This document shows, in pieces, positions 7,700 to 16,158 of a stretch of DNA of 33,471 nucleotides. The stretch is from an uncultured Alphaproteobacteria bacterium (GTDB lineage Bacteria; Pseudomonadota; Alphaproteobacteria; Rhodobacterales; Rhodobacteraceae): NCBI GenBank assembly GCA_902581005.1, contig CACHMT010000010.1, forward strand, positions 1 to 33,471, read 5' to 3'. Below the pieces are notes generated by a model. It was not told the origin of the DNA. It saw nothing but the letters and a program-made list of their open reading frames with translations, and made no database searches. Made by a program: the position numbers and the translations under genes. Within the stretch, counting starts at the first letter, position 1. Each line of letters starts with the position of its first letter.

Positions 7700-9040
7700 T
7701 TGTATGAAGAGCCCTATAAAGTATTAGCACTAAAATATAGGCCTTCTCAATTTTCTGAATTAGTCGGCCAGGATACGTTAGTGAAAACTTTGAGGAACTC
7801 TTTTCTTTCTAATAGAGTTGGACATGCTTTTTTGCTGCATGGAGATAGAGGAGTAGGAAAGACTTCTACCGCAAGACTTATTGCAAAGGCTCTGAATTGT
7901 ACAGAGAAAAAAGACGGCGATGTAGAGCCGTGTAATTCTTGTTCTAATTGTAAATCAATTCAATTGGGTAGACACGTAGATGTAATTGAAATGGATGGAG
8001 CAAGTAAAACTGGAGTAAACGATATACGAGAGATAATTGAAACGGTGGTCTACAGAGCAGCTTCGGCAAAGTTTAAAATTTATATTATCGATGAAGTACA
8101 CATGTTGTCTAACTCTGCTTTCAATGCTCTCCTAAAAACTTTGGAGGAGCCACCAGAGCATGTAAAATTTATCTTTGCAACAACTGAGATTAAAAAAATT
8201 CCACTAACAATACTATCAAGAGTTAATCGCTTTGATTTAAAAAGGTTAGATAGTAATGTTCTAACATCTCATCTTCTGACAATTTTGAAACGTGAAGGGT
8301 TAAGTGCTGAAAAAGAAGCTTTACGGACTATTACCAGAGAGGCTGGAGGTTCTGTAAGAGATGCTTTATCAATTCTTGATCAAGTACTAGTAAATTGTGA
8401 AACAAAAATCGAAGTTCAAATGGTTAATGAGTTATTAGGAAAAATTTCCAGATCTGAAACATTATATCTTCTTGAACTTATTATCGAGGGGAAAACAAAA
8501 GAGGTATTAAAGAAATTAAGAGAATACATTGCTGGTAATACTAGTCCGGCCCTATTACTTCAGGAATTATTAGAATGTCTTCATTTTATTAGCGTATCAA
8601 GCCTAATGGATAATGAGTTAATAGGTGATGATTATTCGCTCGAAGAAAAAAAACTTGCAGAAAAATTATCGAGTGCGACCGATATGGTGGTTTTAACAAG
8701 TTTGTGGCAAATTTTATTTAAAGGTATTGATGAGCTGAGGGTCGCCACTGAACCAATAACCAGCTTAGAAATGTTATTGCTAAGAGCATGCCACATGTCA
8801 ATTATGCCTCCACCCGACGTTTTAATAAAAAGTGTTTTGAATAATGGATCTCATAAAATCATGGATGTATATAATTTGGAAAGGAAGTCATCCTTGAAAA
8901 CACCAGAAAAAGGTGGAATAATTCAGCAATCTGAAAGTAAGATCGAGAATTCTGAAACTCAAAAATCAGAGGATAGCTTAGAAAATAGCGCTGTGAAAGA
9001 AATCTTAGACATCTTTCCTGGAGCAACAGTGAAAAAATGA
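7700..9040 (+). CDS. dnaX: DNA polymerase III subunit gamma/tau, short form
   Basis: 446 residues; clamp-loader ATPase. Walker A is GDRGVGKTS (48-56), zinc cysteines lie at C67, C78, C81 and C84, Walker B is IIDEVHM (129-135), and sensor 2 is GGSVRDALS (216-224). The collar domain III runs to about 370. After that only about 75 residues remain: a low-complexity linker, then AVKEILDIFPGATVKK, which resembles the extreme end of alphaproteobacterial DnaX. The domain between, normally about 100-150 residues and contacting polymerase alpha and helicase in full-length tau, is missing. The start must be TTG 7700: AAGGA is 9 bases upstream and an in-frame stop lies at 7685-7687 with no ATG between. 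The AAAAAATGA end offers no longer frame before ybaB, 37 bases on. Confidence 0.93.
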   Translation: MYEEPYKVLALKYRPSQFSELVGQDTLVKTLRNSFLSNRVGHAFLLHGDRGVGKTSTARLIAKALNCTEKKDGDVEPCNSCSNCKSIQLGRHVDVIEMDGASKTGVNDIREIIETVVYRAASAKFKIYIIDEVHMLSNSAFNALLKTLEEPPEHVKFIFATTEIKKIPLTILSRVNRFDLKRLDSNVLTSHLLTILKREGLSAEKEALRTITREAGGSVRDALSILDQVLVNCETKIEVQMVNELLGKISRSETLYLLELIIEGKTKEVLKKLREYIAGNTSPALLLQELLECLHFISVSSLMDNELIGDDYSLEEKKLAEKLSSATDMVVLTSLWQILFKGIDELRVATEPITSLEMLLLRACHMSIMPPPDVLIKSVLNNGSHKIMDVYNLERKSSLKTPEKGGIIQQSESKIENSETQKSEDSLENSAVKEILDIFPGATVKK

Positions 9041-9077
9041 CGAGCCAAAAGGGCAATAAGAAATAAAGAGGAGTAAA

Positions 9078-9422
9078 ATGTTTAAAGGACTAGGTCAATT
9101 AGGCGATATGGCAAAGTTAATGAAGCAGGCTCAGGAAATGCAACAGAAAATGCTGGATGCGCAGAGCGAACTAGATAACGTCGAGGTCATAGGAGAAGCG
9201 GGAGGTGGCCTAGTTAAGGTGGTTGCAACTGCTAAAGGAAATTTTAAAAATATCGAAATAGATGAATCAATTTTAATTCCGTCTGAAAAACAAGTGATAG
9301 AAGACCTACTTTTAGCAGCAATTAAGGACTGCAAGGCTAAGAGCGAGGAAGCCTCAAAAAAAGAAATGGCCAGAATGGGTGAGGCATTTGGTTTGCCAGA
9401 AGGTTTTAAGTTACCTTTCTAA
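9078..9422 (+). CDS. ybaB: YbaB/EbfC nucleoid-associated protein
   Basis: 114 residues, the usual size. These small dimeric proteins bind DNA and help organise the nucleoid. Features: an N-terminal helix rich in Met and Gln (KLMKQAQEMQQKMLDAQSEL, about 13-32), a central strand segment (VEVIGEAGGGLVKVVATAKG) and a C-terminal helix. A strong GAGGAG lies 7 bases before the ATG. It sits between dnaX and recR, the conserved dnaX-ybaB-recR order, and its stop is one base from the recR start, so translation is probably coupled. Confidence 0.95.
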   Translation: MFKGLGQLGDMAKLMKQAQEMQQKMLDAQSELDNVEVIGEAGGGLVKVVATAKGNFKNIEIDESILIPSEKQVIEDLLLAAIKDCKAKSEEASKKEMARMGEAFGLPEGFKLPF

Positions 9423-9423
9423 A

Positions 9424-10041
9424 ATGTTAAGTAGTCAATTAAAGGAGAGTCAGTCTGAGTTAGAAACATTAATTAAAATCTTTGCAAAGATGCCAGGCCT
9501 TGGACCGAGATCAGCACAAAGGCTAGTTTTCCATTTAATAAAAAAAAGAGAAATCATGCTTGATCAGTTAATATCTTCGCTTGAAAATATAAATAGTAAA
9601 ATAAAATATTGCGAAATTTGTGGTAATGTTACTCTTGATAGAGTGTGTGAGGTTTGTTCGAACAAATCTAGAGACGCCAGTTTAGTGTGTGTTGTGGAAG
9701 ATATATCCGATTTATGGGCTATGAATCGATCTGGCGCTTTTAATGGAGTTTTTCATGTTCTGGGAGGACTTTTAAACCCCATGGAGGGAATAGGTCCTGA
9801 AAAGTTGAGGATTTCAAATTTAACCGAGAGAGTAGCCTCTGGAAGTGTTAAAGAAATAGTACTTGCCTTGGGTGCAACTATAACCGGTCAGACCACGGCT
9901 AATTACATTTTCCAAGAATTGGAAAAATATGCAATTCAGATAACTTCACTCGCACAGGGTGTTCCAGTAGGAGGAGAACTAGACTATCTAGATGATAGTA
10001 CAATTGTAGCAGCTTTTAATGCACGAAGAAAATTTGACTAG
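9424..10041 (+). CDS. recR: Recombination mediator protein RecR
   Basis: 205 residues, near the usual 198-201. RecR acts with RecO (and RecF) to load RecA on gapped DNA. It has the helix-hairpin-helix (KMPGLGPRSAQRL, 22-34), a four-cysteine zinc finger (C63, C66, C75, C78) and a Toprim domain (LVCVVEDISDLWAMNRSG onward), then LGATITGQTTANY. The start is ATG 9424, one base after the ybaB stop; an upstream in-frame GTG at 9379 would add 15 residues inside ybaB that do not fit the family. No separate ribosome site is visible, so coupling to ybaB is likely. Confidence 0.95.
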   Translation: MLSSQLKESQSELETLIKIFAKMPGLGPRSAQRLVFHLIKKREIMLDQLISSLENINSKIKYCEICGNVTLDRVCEVCSNKSRDASLVCVVEDISDLWAMNRSGAFNGVFHVLGGLLNPMEGIGPEKLRISNLTERVASGSVKEIVLALGATITGQTTANYIFQELEKYAIQITSLAQGVPVGGELDYLDDSTIVAAFNARRKFD

Positions 10042-10046
10042 AAAAA

Positions 10047-11651
10047 ATGCAAAATGAATTAAAAAAAAATCACGCCAACTATTCACCTCTAACGCCTATA
10101 GTATTCATAGAGAAGGCAGCGAAGATATTTCCAGATCGCTATAGTATTATTCACGAGAATAAATATTTTACCTGGGAACAAACTTTTATGAGATGTAAAC
10201 AGCTTGCCGGCTCTTTATCTCAAAAATTGGCTAAAGGTAATGTTGTAGGTTTTATTGCGGCCAATACTCCAGAATTATATGAAGCACACTTTGCCGTGCC
10301 TATGGCAGGTATGATATTGAATGCAATAAATTACAGACTAGACTCCAAAACAATCGCCTACATCATCGATCATTCAAATATAAAATTGCTGTTCGTAGAT
10401 ACAGAGTTTTTACAATTAGGGAAAGAAGCAGTCAGCTTATCTAAAGAAAAACCGGCTATAATCATAATAAAAGATGAACAAACATTCACTCTTGAAACAT
10501 CTTATCCTCATATAGATTATGAGGAATTTTTGGGAAGCTACGACGTGGATTTTAATCATTATAAACCATTAGACGAATGGGAGAGTATAAGCATTAATTA
10601 TACATCGGGAACGACTGGGAGCCCGAAAGGTGTTGTTTATCATCATAGAGGTGCTTATCTCAATGCAATGGGTAACTCTCTTGAATGGGATATGAAAATG
10701 CATCCCACCTATTTGTGGACCTTGCCAATGTTCCACTGCAATGGATGGTGTTTTCCTTGGACTATAGCGATGAGAGCTGGAACAAATATATGTTTAAGGA
10801 AAGTAACAGGACAGAATATATACGAAAAAATATCTAGTCATGGTGTAGAGTATTTATGTGGTGCCCCTACTGTTTTAAGTTTTATCATTAATACCGATAC
10901 AAATCATGTAAAGAAATTACTTAATAAGGTAAAGTTAATGACTGCGGCGGCTCCACCGCCAGCCAAAATACTTGAGCAAATTGAAAAGTGTGGGTTTGAT
11001 GTAACGCACGTTTACGGATTAACCGAAGTATATGGGCCAGCGGTAATCTGTAAATGGAAGGATGAGTGGAATAATTTGAGTGCTACTGAGAAGTCTAATT
11101 TAAAGTCCAGACAAGGTGTTTCATATTTAGTGCAGGAAGATTTAAAGGTGGTTAATTCAGAAACGCGAAAGGAAGTAAAGCATAATGGAAATGAATTAGG
11201 AGAGGTTCTTCTTAGAGGTAATATCACTATGAAGGGATATCTGAAAGATGAAGATGCCACTAAAAAAGCATTTCAAAATGGTTGGTTTAAAACTGGTGAT
11301 TTGGGAGTGATATATAAGGATGGATATATACAATTAAAGGATAGGGCTAAAGACATAATTATTTCAGGTGGAGAAAATATCTCCTCAATCGAAATAGAGA
11401 ATTGTATTTTCAAGATTGAAGGTGTAGTTGCCTGTGCTGTTATAGCGAAGCCTGATGAAAAGTGGGGTGAGACGCCTTGTGCATTTATTGAGGCAAAAGA
11501 AGGTGCCTCTATAACGAAAGAAGAGGTAATAAAATTTTGTAAAGAAAATTTAGCAAATTTTAAAGTGCCAAAAGAAGTGATTTTTAGAGAACTTCCTAAA
11601 ACTTCGACAGGAAAAATTCAAAAGGTAGAATTACGTAAGTTTTTTCTCTAA
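10047..11651 (+). CDS. Acyl-CoA ligase (AMP-forming, ANL superfamily)
   Basis: 534 residues. Activates a carboxylic acid with ATP and CoA. Motifs in order: the phosphate loop YTSGTTGSPKGVVYHH (about 184-199), PMFHCNGWCFPW, AAPPPAKILEQIE, VYGLTEVYGPA, WFKTGDLGVIYKDGY, the hinge DRAKDIIISGGENIS, and the C-terminal catalytic lysine in STGKIQKVELRKF. The N-terminus (LTPIVFIEKAAKIFPDR) resembles the plant/bacterial AAE or medium-chain ligase group rather than acetyl-CoA synthetase. The chain length it accepts cannot be read from sequence. It starts 5 bases after recR, probably by read-through, without a clear ribosome site. A different ligase of the same superfamily lies at 28330-29961. Downstream AT-rich DNA near 11690-11720 (A7 then T9) could form a weak terminator. 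Confidence 0.88.
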   Translation: MQNELKKNHANYSPLTPIVFIEKAAKIFPDRYSIIHENKYFTWEQTFMRCKQLAGSLSQKLAKGNVVGFIAANTPELYEAHFAVPMAGMILNAINYRLDSKTIAYIIDHSNIKLLFVDTEFLQLGKEAVSLSKEKPAIIIIKDEQTFTLETSYPHIDYEEFLGSYDVDFNHYKPLDEWESISINYTSGTTGSPKGVVYHHRGAYLNAMGNSLEWDMKMHPTYLWTLPMFHCNGWCFPWTIAMRAGTNICLRKVTGQNIYEKISSHGVEYLCGAPTVLSFIINTDTNHVKKLLNKVKLMTAAAPPPAKILEQIEKCGFDVTHVYGLTEVYGPAVICKWKDEWNNLSATEKSNLKSRQGVSYLVQEDLKVVNSETRKEVKHNGNELGEVLLRGNITMKGYLKDEDATKKAFQNGWFKTGDLGVIYKDGYIQLKDRAKDIIISGGENISSIEIENCIFKIEGVVACAVIAKPDEKWGETPCAFIEAKEGASITKEEVIKFCKENLANFKVPKEVIFRELPKTSTGKIQKVELRKFFL

Positions 11652-11770
11652 CGTAAATACAATTTTGAGTCTATTTAGTCATATATATTATTAAAAAAAC
11701 TTCCTATTTTTTTTTAAATTGATTAAACAGTAGTCAAGTACGGAATTTGCATAAACAAAAGAGGTAGAAA

Positions 11771-12772
11771 ATGTCAGTTAAGGTGGCGATTAATGGATTT
11801 GGACGAATTGGAAGGAATATTTTGCGAGCGTCCATTGAGAGCAATAGAAAAGATATTGAGGTTGTTGCTATAAACGATCTTGGCTCTCCAGAGATGAATG
11901 CGCATTTACTTAAATATGACAGTGTACATGGTCGCTTCCCTTTAGACCTTTCTTTAAATAAAAACTATCTAAAGGTTAATAATGTAGGTATTGAAGTTAC
12001 TGCGGAAAGAGATCCAGCAAACTTACCATGGTCAGAAGTAGATGTTGCTCTCGAGTGTACAGGTATTTTCACTGATAAAGAAAAGGCTTCGCAACATTTA
12101 AATAATGGTTCTAAAAAAGTGTTGATATCTGCTCCTGCAAGTAATGTGGACCGCACCGTTGTATTCGGAGTAAATCATGAATCGCTAACATCCACTGACG
12201 TAATTGTCTCAAATGCATCTTGTACAACAAATTGTTTAGCTCCCGTAGCGAAGATTTTACACAAAAATTTTGGTATAGAGGTTGGCTATATGACCACAAT
12301 ACATAGTTATACTGGAGACCAACCCGTGCTGGACACTCTTCACAAAGATTATTATAGAGCCAGAGCAGCTTCCCTTAACATGATTCCAACGTCTACAGGA
12401 GCCGCTCAAGCTGTTTCTTTGGTGCTGCCTGACCTAAAGGGAAGACTTGATGGATCAGCAATTCGAGTCCCCACCCCAAATGTTTCATGTGTGGATTTAA
12501 AATGTATTTTAACTAAAGAGAGTTCAATTGAAGAAATTAATAAAGCCATTCATAAAGCCTCTAATACGACACTTAATGGTATATTGGCTTATGAAGACGC
12601 TCCATTAGTGTCATCAGATCTGAATCATCATCCAGCCTCATCAATATTTGCAGGAGCTCAAACAAAGGTCTTGACGGGGGGCATGACCCGAGTCATGTGT
12701 TGGTATGATAATGAATGGGGCTTTTCAAACCGTATGCTAGATACAGCAAGTTATTTAGGAAGTGTTGAGTAA
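11771..12772 (+). CDS. gap: Glyceraldehyde-3-phosphate dehydrogenase
   Basis: 333 residues, full length. Oxidises glyceraldehyde 3-phosphate to 1,3-bisphosphoglycerate in glycolysis, or the reverse in gluconeogenesis. The Rossmann start is INGFGRIGRN (8-17). The catalytic Cys151 is in SNASCTTNCLAP and His178 in TTIHSY; WYDNEWGFSNRM closes the protein. The Asp in AINDL suggests NAD preference, but cofactor choice is inferred. GAGG stands 7 bases before the ATG. A 119-base gap separates it from the upstream ligase gene; it is AT-rich, with TTGAGT and TATATT elements at poor spacing, so a separate promoter is likely but not resolved. It converges on tRNA-Glu. Confidence 0.95.
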   Translation: MSVKVAINGFGRIGRNILRASIESNRKDIEVVAINDLGSPEMNAHLLKYDSVHGRFPLDLSLNKNYLKVNNVGIEVTAERDPANLPWSEVDVALECTGIFTDKEKASQHLNNGSKKVLISAPASNVDRTVVFGVNHESLTSTDVIVSNASCTTNCLAPVAKILHKNFGIEVGYMTTIHSYTGDQPVLDTLHKDYYRARAASLNMIPTSTGAAQAVSLVLPDLKGRLDGSAIRVPTPNVSCVDLKCILTKESSIEEINKAIHKASNTTLNGILAYEDAPLVSSDLNHHPASSIFAGAQTKVLTGGMTRVMCWYDNEWGFSNRMLDTASYLGSVE

Positions 12773-12782
12773 TAAGTTTGAA

Positions 12783-12857
12783 TGGTACGCCCTAGGGGAA
12801 TCGAACCCCTCTTTCCAGAATGAAAATCTGGCGTCCTAACCGATAGACGAAGGGCGC
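12783..12857 (-). tRNA. tRNA-Glu (anticodon TTC)
   Basis: On the minus strand the sequence folds as a cloverleaf. The acceptor GCGCCCT pairs with AGGGCGT (first pair G-U), followed by discriminator A and an encoded CCA (12783-12785). The anticodon arm is CCAGA-TTTTCAT-TCTGG, giving anticodon TTC. The T arm is AGGGG-TTCGATT-CCCCT. It lies downstream of recJ and convergent with gap. Confidence 0.95.
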
Positions 12858-12900
12858 ATCTTCTTTGCTTTTTACCAAAAATAGAAGCTACTTCAAGTTA

Positions 12901-12913
12901 TTTTTTTTTTTTT
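12901..12913 (+). terminator. T13 tract, possible end of gap transcription
   Basis: A run of 13 T follows a weak hairpin (GAAG-CTA-CTTC, about 12886-12896) and six intervening bases, on the strand of gap and beyond the antisense tRNA gene. The stem is too short for a confident intrinsic terminator. The same run is A13 just after the recJ stop on the other strand. It may simply be a slippage-prone homopolymer. Confidence 0.25.
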
Positions 12914-12917
12914 ACAT

Positions 12918-14645
12918 TTAAGCTATGTCAACAATCCGCATTTGGGGCTTTATGACACCATGCCATTCATTTTTAACTAGATTACCAGCTACATGTAAAA
13001 TCTGATTGGGTTTGGATAGAGGAATATCTAGCCCTTTTTTCTTTGCATTAAAACATATTGCGTCCAAAGTACCTTTCTCTTTTTTTAATTTACATGACAG
13101 GTGCCCTTCTCCCAATTCTTTAACAAATAGAAGTTGGCAACTCGGAATAACTATTATTGGTTGAGGTACTTGAGATCCAAAGGGTCCCATCAGATTTATT
13201 TTATCGATTAAATCAGTATTCACGCCTTCTATATCGATCATTCCATCTATTTCCAGCAAAGCACTAGAGTTTTTCAATGGTGTATGGTCGGATAATTGTT
13301 TTGTAACTATGTTATCAAATTCTTCAATCCTATCGATAAGTAATGAAAAGCCGGCAGCTTGCTTATGTCCCCCGCCACTAATGAGAACATCTCGGGATTT
13401 GAGCTCCTGTAATATTTGAGTAAGGTCTATCTCTTCTGTTGATCTAATAGAACCATGACCTACATCCCCGTCAATAGTAATAACCACGCACATCCCGCCG
13501 TATAAGTCTTTTAGTCGAGAGGCTATAATCCCAATTACGCCTTTATGCCAACCCTTAGCTTTTACTAAGGTGTAAGGTTTTTGTTTTTCAGCATTTGATA
13601 TTTGCTGTACTGCGCTAGAAAGAATTATTTTTTCTAATGCTTTGCGCTCTTTATTAGCTGCCTCCATTTTATTTAAATAAATTTCAATAGATTTTGGATC
13701 TGTAGCTGTAAGAAATTGGTATGTTAGATAAGCCGTGTCCATCCTTCCACTAGCATTTAATCTTGGTGCAACTTGGAAGGCTATTGTTTCTTCATTAAAA
13801 TTCTGTAGTAAATTAAAATGAGTTCCAAACATTTTTAGACAAAGTCGGTTTTGGAATATTTTTAAACCTTGTTTAACAAATGCTCGGTTAAGCCCAATCA
13901 AAGGCACCACATCGGCTACAGTAGCTAGACTGACAAGGTTCAGGTAGCTGAGTAAATTTATTTCTGAGCTTCTACCCTTAGGAATAATTCTGTTCATTTC
14001 AACTAAAAAAATAAAAACAACCCCTGCAGCACACAGGTACGGAAAGATATTTTTTTCATCAAATCTATTTGGGTTTATTATTGCATATGCAGACTTTGAA
14101 AAGGTATCAGACTTATGATGATCTATCACAATAACGTCAACTCCTCTTTCGGTAGCACCTTTAATTGCTTCCTCTGAGTCGGTACCGCAATCAACACAAA
14201 TAATTAAAGAGTGATTCAGAGCAAGTGTATTCATCGCGGCGATATTGGGTCCAAATCCCTCAGTCTCCCTATCTGGTATGTATACTGTTGGTTGGATAGA
14301 AAAATTTCTTAACCATAGAGAAATTAGTGCGGCGGAAACTGTGCCATCTACGTCATAATCAGCAAAGATAGCGACTGATTCTTTTTGTTCTAAGGCCCTA
14401 CGTAATCGTAATGAACCCTTTTCCATATCTAGGAAAATTTTTGGACTTGGTATCAAGTTTTTTATCTTTGGGCTTATATAGTCTAAATAATCTCCTTCAC
14501 TGATTTTATTTTTGATAAGTTGTAACGCACTTAGATGTGGTATCGAGAGGCTTCTTGAATAGGCTAATGCTTGCTGCAAATTCTGTTCGCTTGGCCCAAC
14601 CCACTCTTTATTAGTATAGGATTTTGATATTCTCAGAAAATTCAT
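12918..14645 (-). CDS. recJ: Single-stranded-DNA-specific exonuclease RecJ
   Basis: 575 residues, typical length. A 5'-3' single-strand exonuclease used in RecF-pathway recombination and mismatch repair, matching the recR upstream. DHH-superfamily metal motifs are FADYDVDGTVSAAL (about 93-106), ICVDCGTDSEE and VIDHHKSD; the DHHA1 domain carries SGGGHKQAAGFS. A C-terminal OB-fold-like segment follows. The start is ATG 14645. A 212-base gap separates it from hom (described separately); the promoter there is weak (TTGAAT, 18 bases, TATAGC on the minus strand). Confidence 0.95.
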   Translation of the reverse strand: MNFLRISKSYTNKEWVGPSEQNLQQALAYSRSLSIPHLSALQLIKNKISEGDYLDYISPKIKNLIPSPKIFLDMEKGSLRLRRALEQKESVAIFADYDVDGTVSAALISLWLRNFSIQPTVYIPDRETEGFGPNIAAMNTLALNHSLIICVDCGTDSEEAIKGATERGVDVIVIDHHKSDTFSKSAYAIINPNRFDEKNIFPYLCAAGVVFIFLVEMNRIIPKGRSSEINLLSYLNLVSLATVADVVPLIGLNRAFVKQGLKIFQNRLCLKMFGTHFNLLQNFNEETIAFQVAPRLNASGRMDTAYLTYQFLTATDPKSIEIYLNKMEAANKERKALEKIILSSAVQQISNAEKQKPYTLVKAKGWHKGVIGIIASRLKDLYGGMCVVITIDGDVGHGSIRSTEEIDLTQILQELKSRDVLISGGGHKQAAGFSLLIDRIEEFDNIVTKQLSDHTPLKNSSALLEIDGMIDIEGVNTDLIDKINLMGPFGSQVPQPIIVIPSCQLLFVKELGEGHLSCKLKKEKGTLDAICFNAKKKGLDIPLSKPNQILHVAGNLVKNEWHGVIKPQMRIVDIA

Positions 14646-14857
14646 GAATAATTTTTCAACTTGTACATTATGATTTTTCTGAATGACAGAGTTTTTAAAC
14701 CTTTAAAGAGTTGTCTAGTTTCAAAGCCGCTATAAGTAAGTCTTGTATCTTTATTCAAACTATTACCAATTAGGTTACATACAAAAAATATAATCGTCTT
14801 TCAACATCTCATTTATCAGCATAAAAATTATCTGATTTACTTAAAAGGACATTCTCA
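14646..14857. other. Gene-free gap between hom and recJ (212 bases)
   Basis: No frame longer than about 20 codons with a ribosome site is visible on either strand, and there is no strong terminator hairpin. On the minus strand TTGAAT, 18 bases, TATAGC is a weak promoter candidate for recJ. In several alphaproteobacteria glpX (fructose-1,6-bisphosphatase) sits at this place; I see no recognisable remnant of it. Confidence 0.5.
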
Positions 14858-16147
14858 TTAAACTTCTTGTATTTCAATACAAACAGGTCTCTGTTCGCAT
14901 ATCTTTAACTTCATTATGTCAGTCAAAGCTTTGTTTAAGTTGGTTCTAAGGGTTTTATGCGTCGTCATAATTAATGTTGCTTTCTGCTTTGGGTGTGGTT
15001 TTTGTTTCATTTGATTGATTGAAATCCCAAAGCTGCCTAGTTTTCCTGATAATCGAGCTATCACACCAGGTTTATCTTTCAGTATAAATCTTAAGTAAAA
15101 TGAACTTTTTTTCGAAACAGAATCATCGCTTTTGCTATCATTTTTTTTATCACCGTTTAAAAAAGTTGATTTAGTTTTTCTTGAAGCTATGGCTACAAGG
15201 TCTGAGACTACTGAGGAAGCTGTTGGCCCCATGCCTGCACCTGGACCAGAAAAAACAGTGGTTCCGATCTCTTCGCCCTCAATAGCTATTATATTTGTGC
15301 TTCCGTTCACTTGTGCAATTGGGCTGCTTTTTCTAATTAATTTAGGAGAGACCTCCTGTTTAAGCATATTTCTAGAATATTCTGCTATGGCAAGTAGCTT
15401 TATCTTATATCCAATTAAATCAGCCTCTTGAATATCCTCTATAGAAAGATGGTCTATCCCTTCAGTTTTCACTGCTTTAAAGTTTAGACTAGTTCCAAAC
15501 GCCAAACATGAGAGTAAAGCTAGTTTGTGGGCTGAATCTATTCCTCCGATGTCAAGCCTTGGATCACTTTCAACATAGCCAAGTTGTTTTGCTTCAGAAA
15601 ATACATCTTGATATTCCCGCTCTTCGGACTCCATTTTGGTAAGTATGAAGTTACATGTTCCATTGATTACGCCATATAGTTTAGAAATCTTATTTACTAT
15701 GAGAGAGTCTTGTAACACTTTGATTATAGGTATGCCCCCAGCCACTGCTGCCTCATATCTTAAAAAGACACCTTTTTCTTTAGCAAGCTCTTCAAAAACA
15801 GACCCTTCTTTTGCGAGTAGAGATTTATTTGCTGTAACAACGTGTTTACCGTTATTGATTGCTTCTATTATAATCTTTCTCGCGGTGTTATCCATATCAC
15901 CTATTAGTTCAACTATTACGTCAACATCTGGATCTTTTGCTATAGTAAGAGGAGAGGCTATCCATCTAAATGGACTTATATCAACACTTCTCTGCTTTCT
16001 TATATTTTTTGCACTTACAGCTACCACTTTAAGTTCTATACCTGTCCTTTTTTTTATATTGTTTTTTTGTTTTCTCAATAGCTTTATTACGCCAGAGCCC
16101 ACCGTTCCAAGACCAATAACTGCTACATTTAATTTGGATTTATTCAT
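14858..16147 (-). CDS. hom: Homoserine dehydrogenase
   Basis: 429 residues. Reduces aspartate semialdehyde to homoserine for threonine and methionine. The N-terminal NAD(P) fold has GLGTVGSGVIKLL. The catalytic domain has VTANKSLLAKEG, YEAAVAGGIPII and GVINGTCNFILTKM, with ESDPRLDIGGIDSAHKLALL carrying the substrate and catalytic Asp/Lys residues. A C-terminal ACT domain (FILKDKPGVIARLSGKLG) suggests threonine feedback. The start is ATG 16147; a GTG directly before it (16150) could equally serve. It begins 11 bases after the alaC stop on the same strand, so it is co-transcribed with alaC. Confidence 0.95.
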   Translation of the reverse strand: MNKSKLNVAVIGLGTVGSGVIKLLRKQKNNIKKRTGIELKVVAVSAKNIRKQRSVDISPFRWIASPLTIAKDPDVDVIVELIGDMDNTARKIIIEAINNGKHVVTANKSLLAKEGSVFEELAKEKGVFLRYEAAVAGGIPIIKVLQDSLIVNKISKLYGVINGTCNFILTKMESEEREYQDVFSEAKQLGYVESDPRLDIGGIDSAHKLALLSCLAFGTSLNFKAVKTEGIDHLSIEDIQEADLIGYKIKLLAIAEYSRNMLKQEVSPKLIRKSSPIAQVNGSTNIIAIEGEEIGTTVFSGPGAGMGPTASSVVSDLVAIASRKTKSTFLNGDKKNDSKSDDSVSKKSSFYLRFILKDKPGVIARLSGKLGSFGISINQMKQKPHPKQKATLIMTTHKTLRTNLNKALTDIMKLKICEQRPVCIEIQEV

Positions 16148-16158
16148 CACAAAACCAT

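Noticed and set aside
9028-9040. Programmed frameshift at the A-run ending dnaX, as in E. coli gamma/tau
   Set aside because: Only 37 bases separate the stop from ybaB and no long alternate frame exists, so a shift would add just a few residues.
9379-9423. RecR start at the GTG at 9379
   Set aside because: The 15 extra residues lie inside ybaB and do not match RecR; ATG 9424 gives the normal N-terminus.
11690-11720. A7...T9 hairpin as a firm terminator between the ligase and gap
   Set aside because: The stem would be pure A-T and could arise by chance in this AT-rich gap, so it is only mentioned in the ligase entry.
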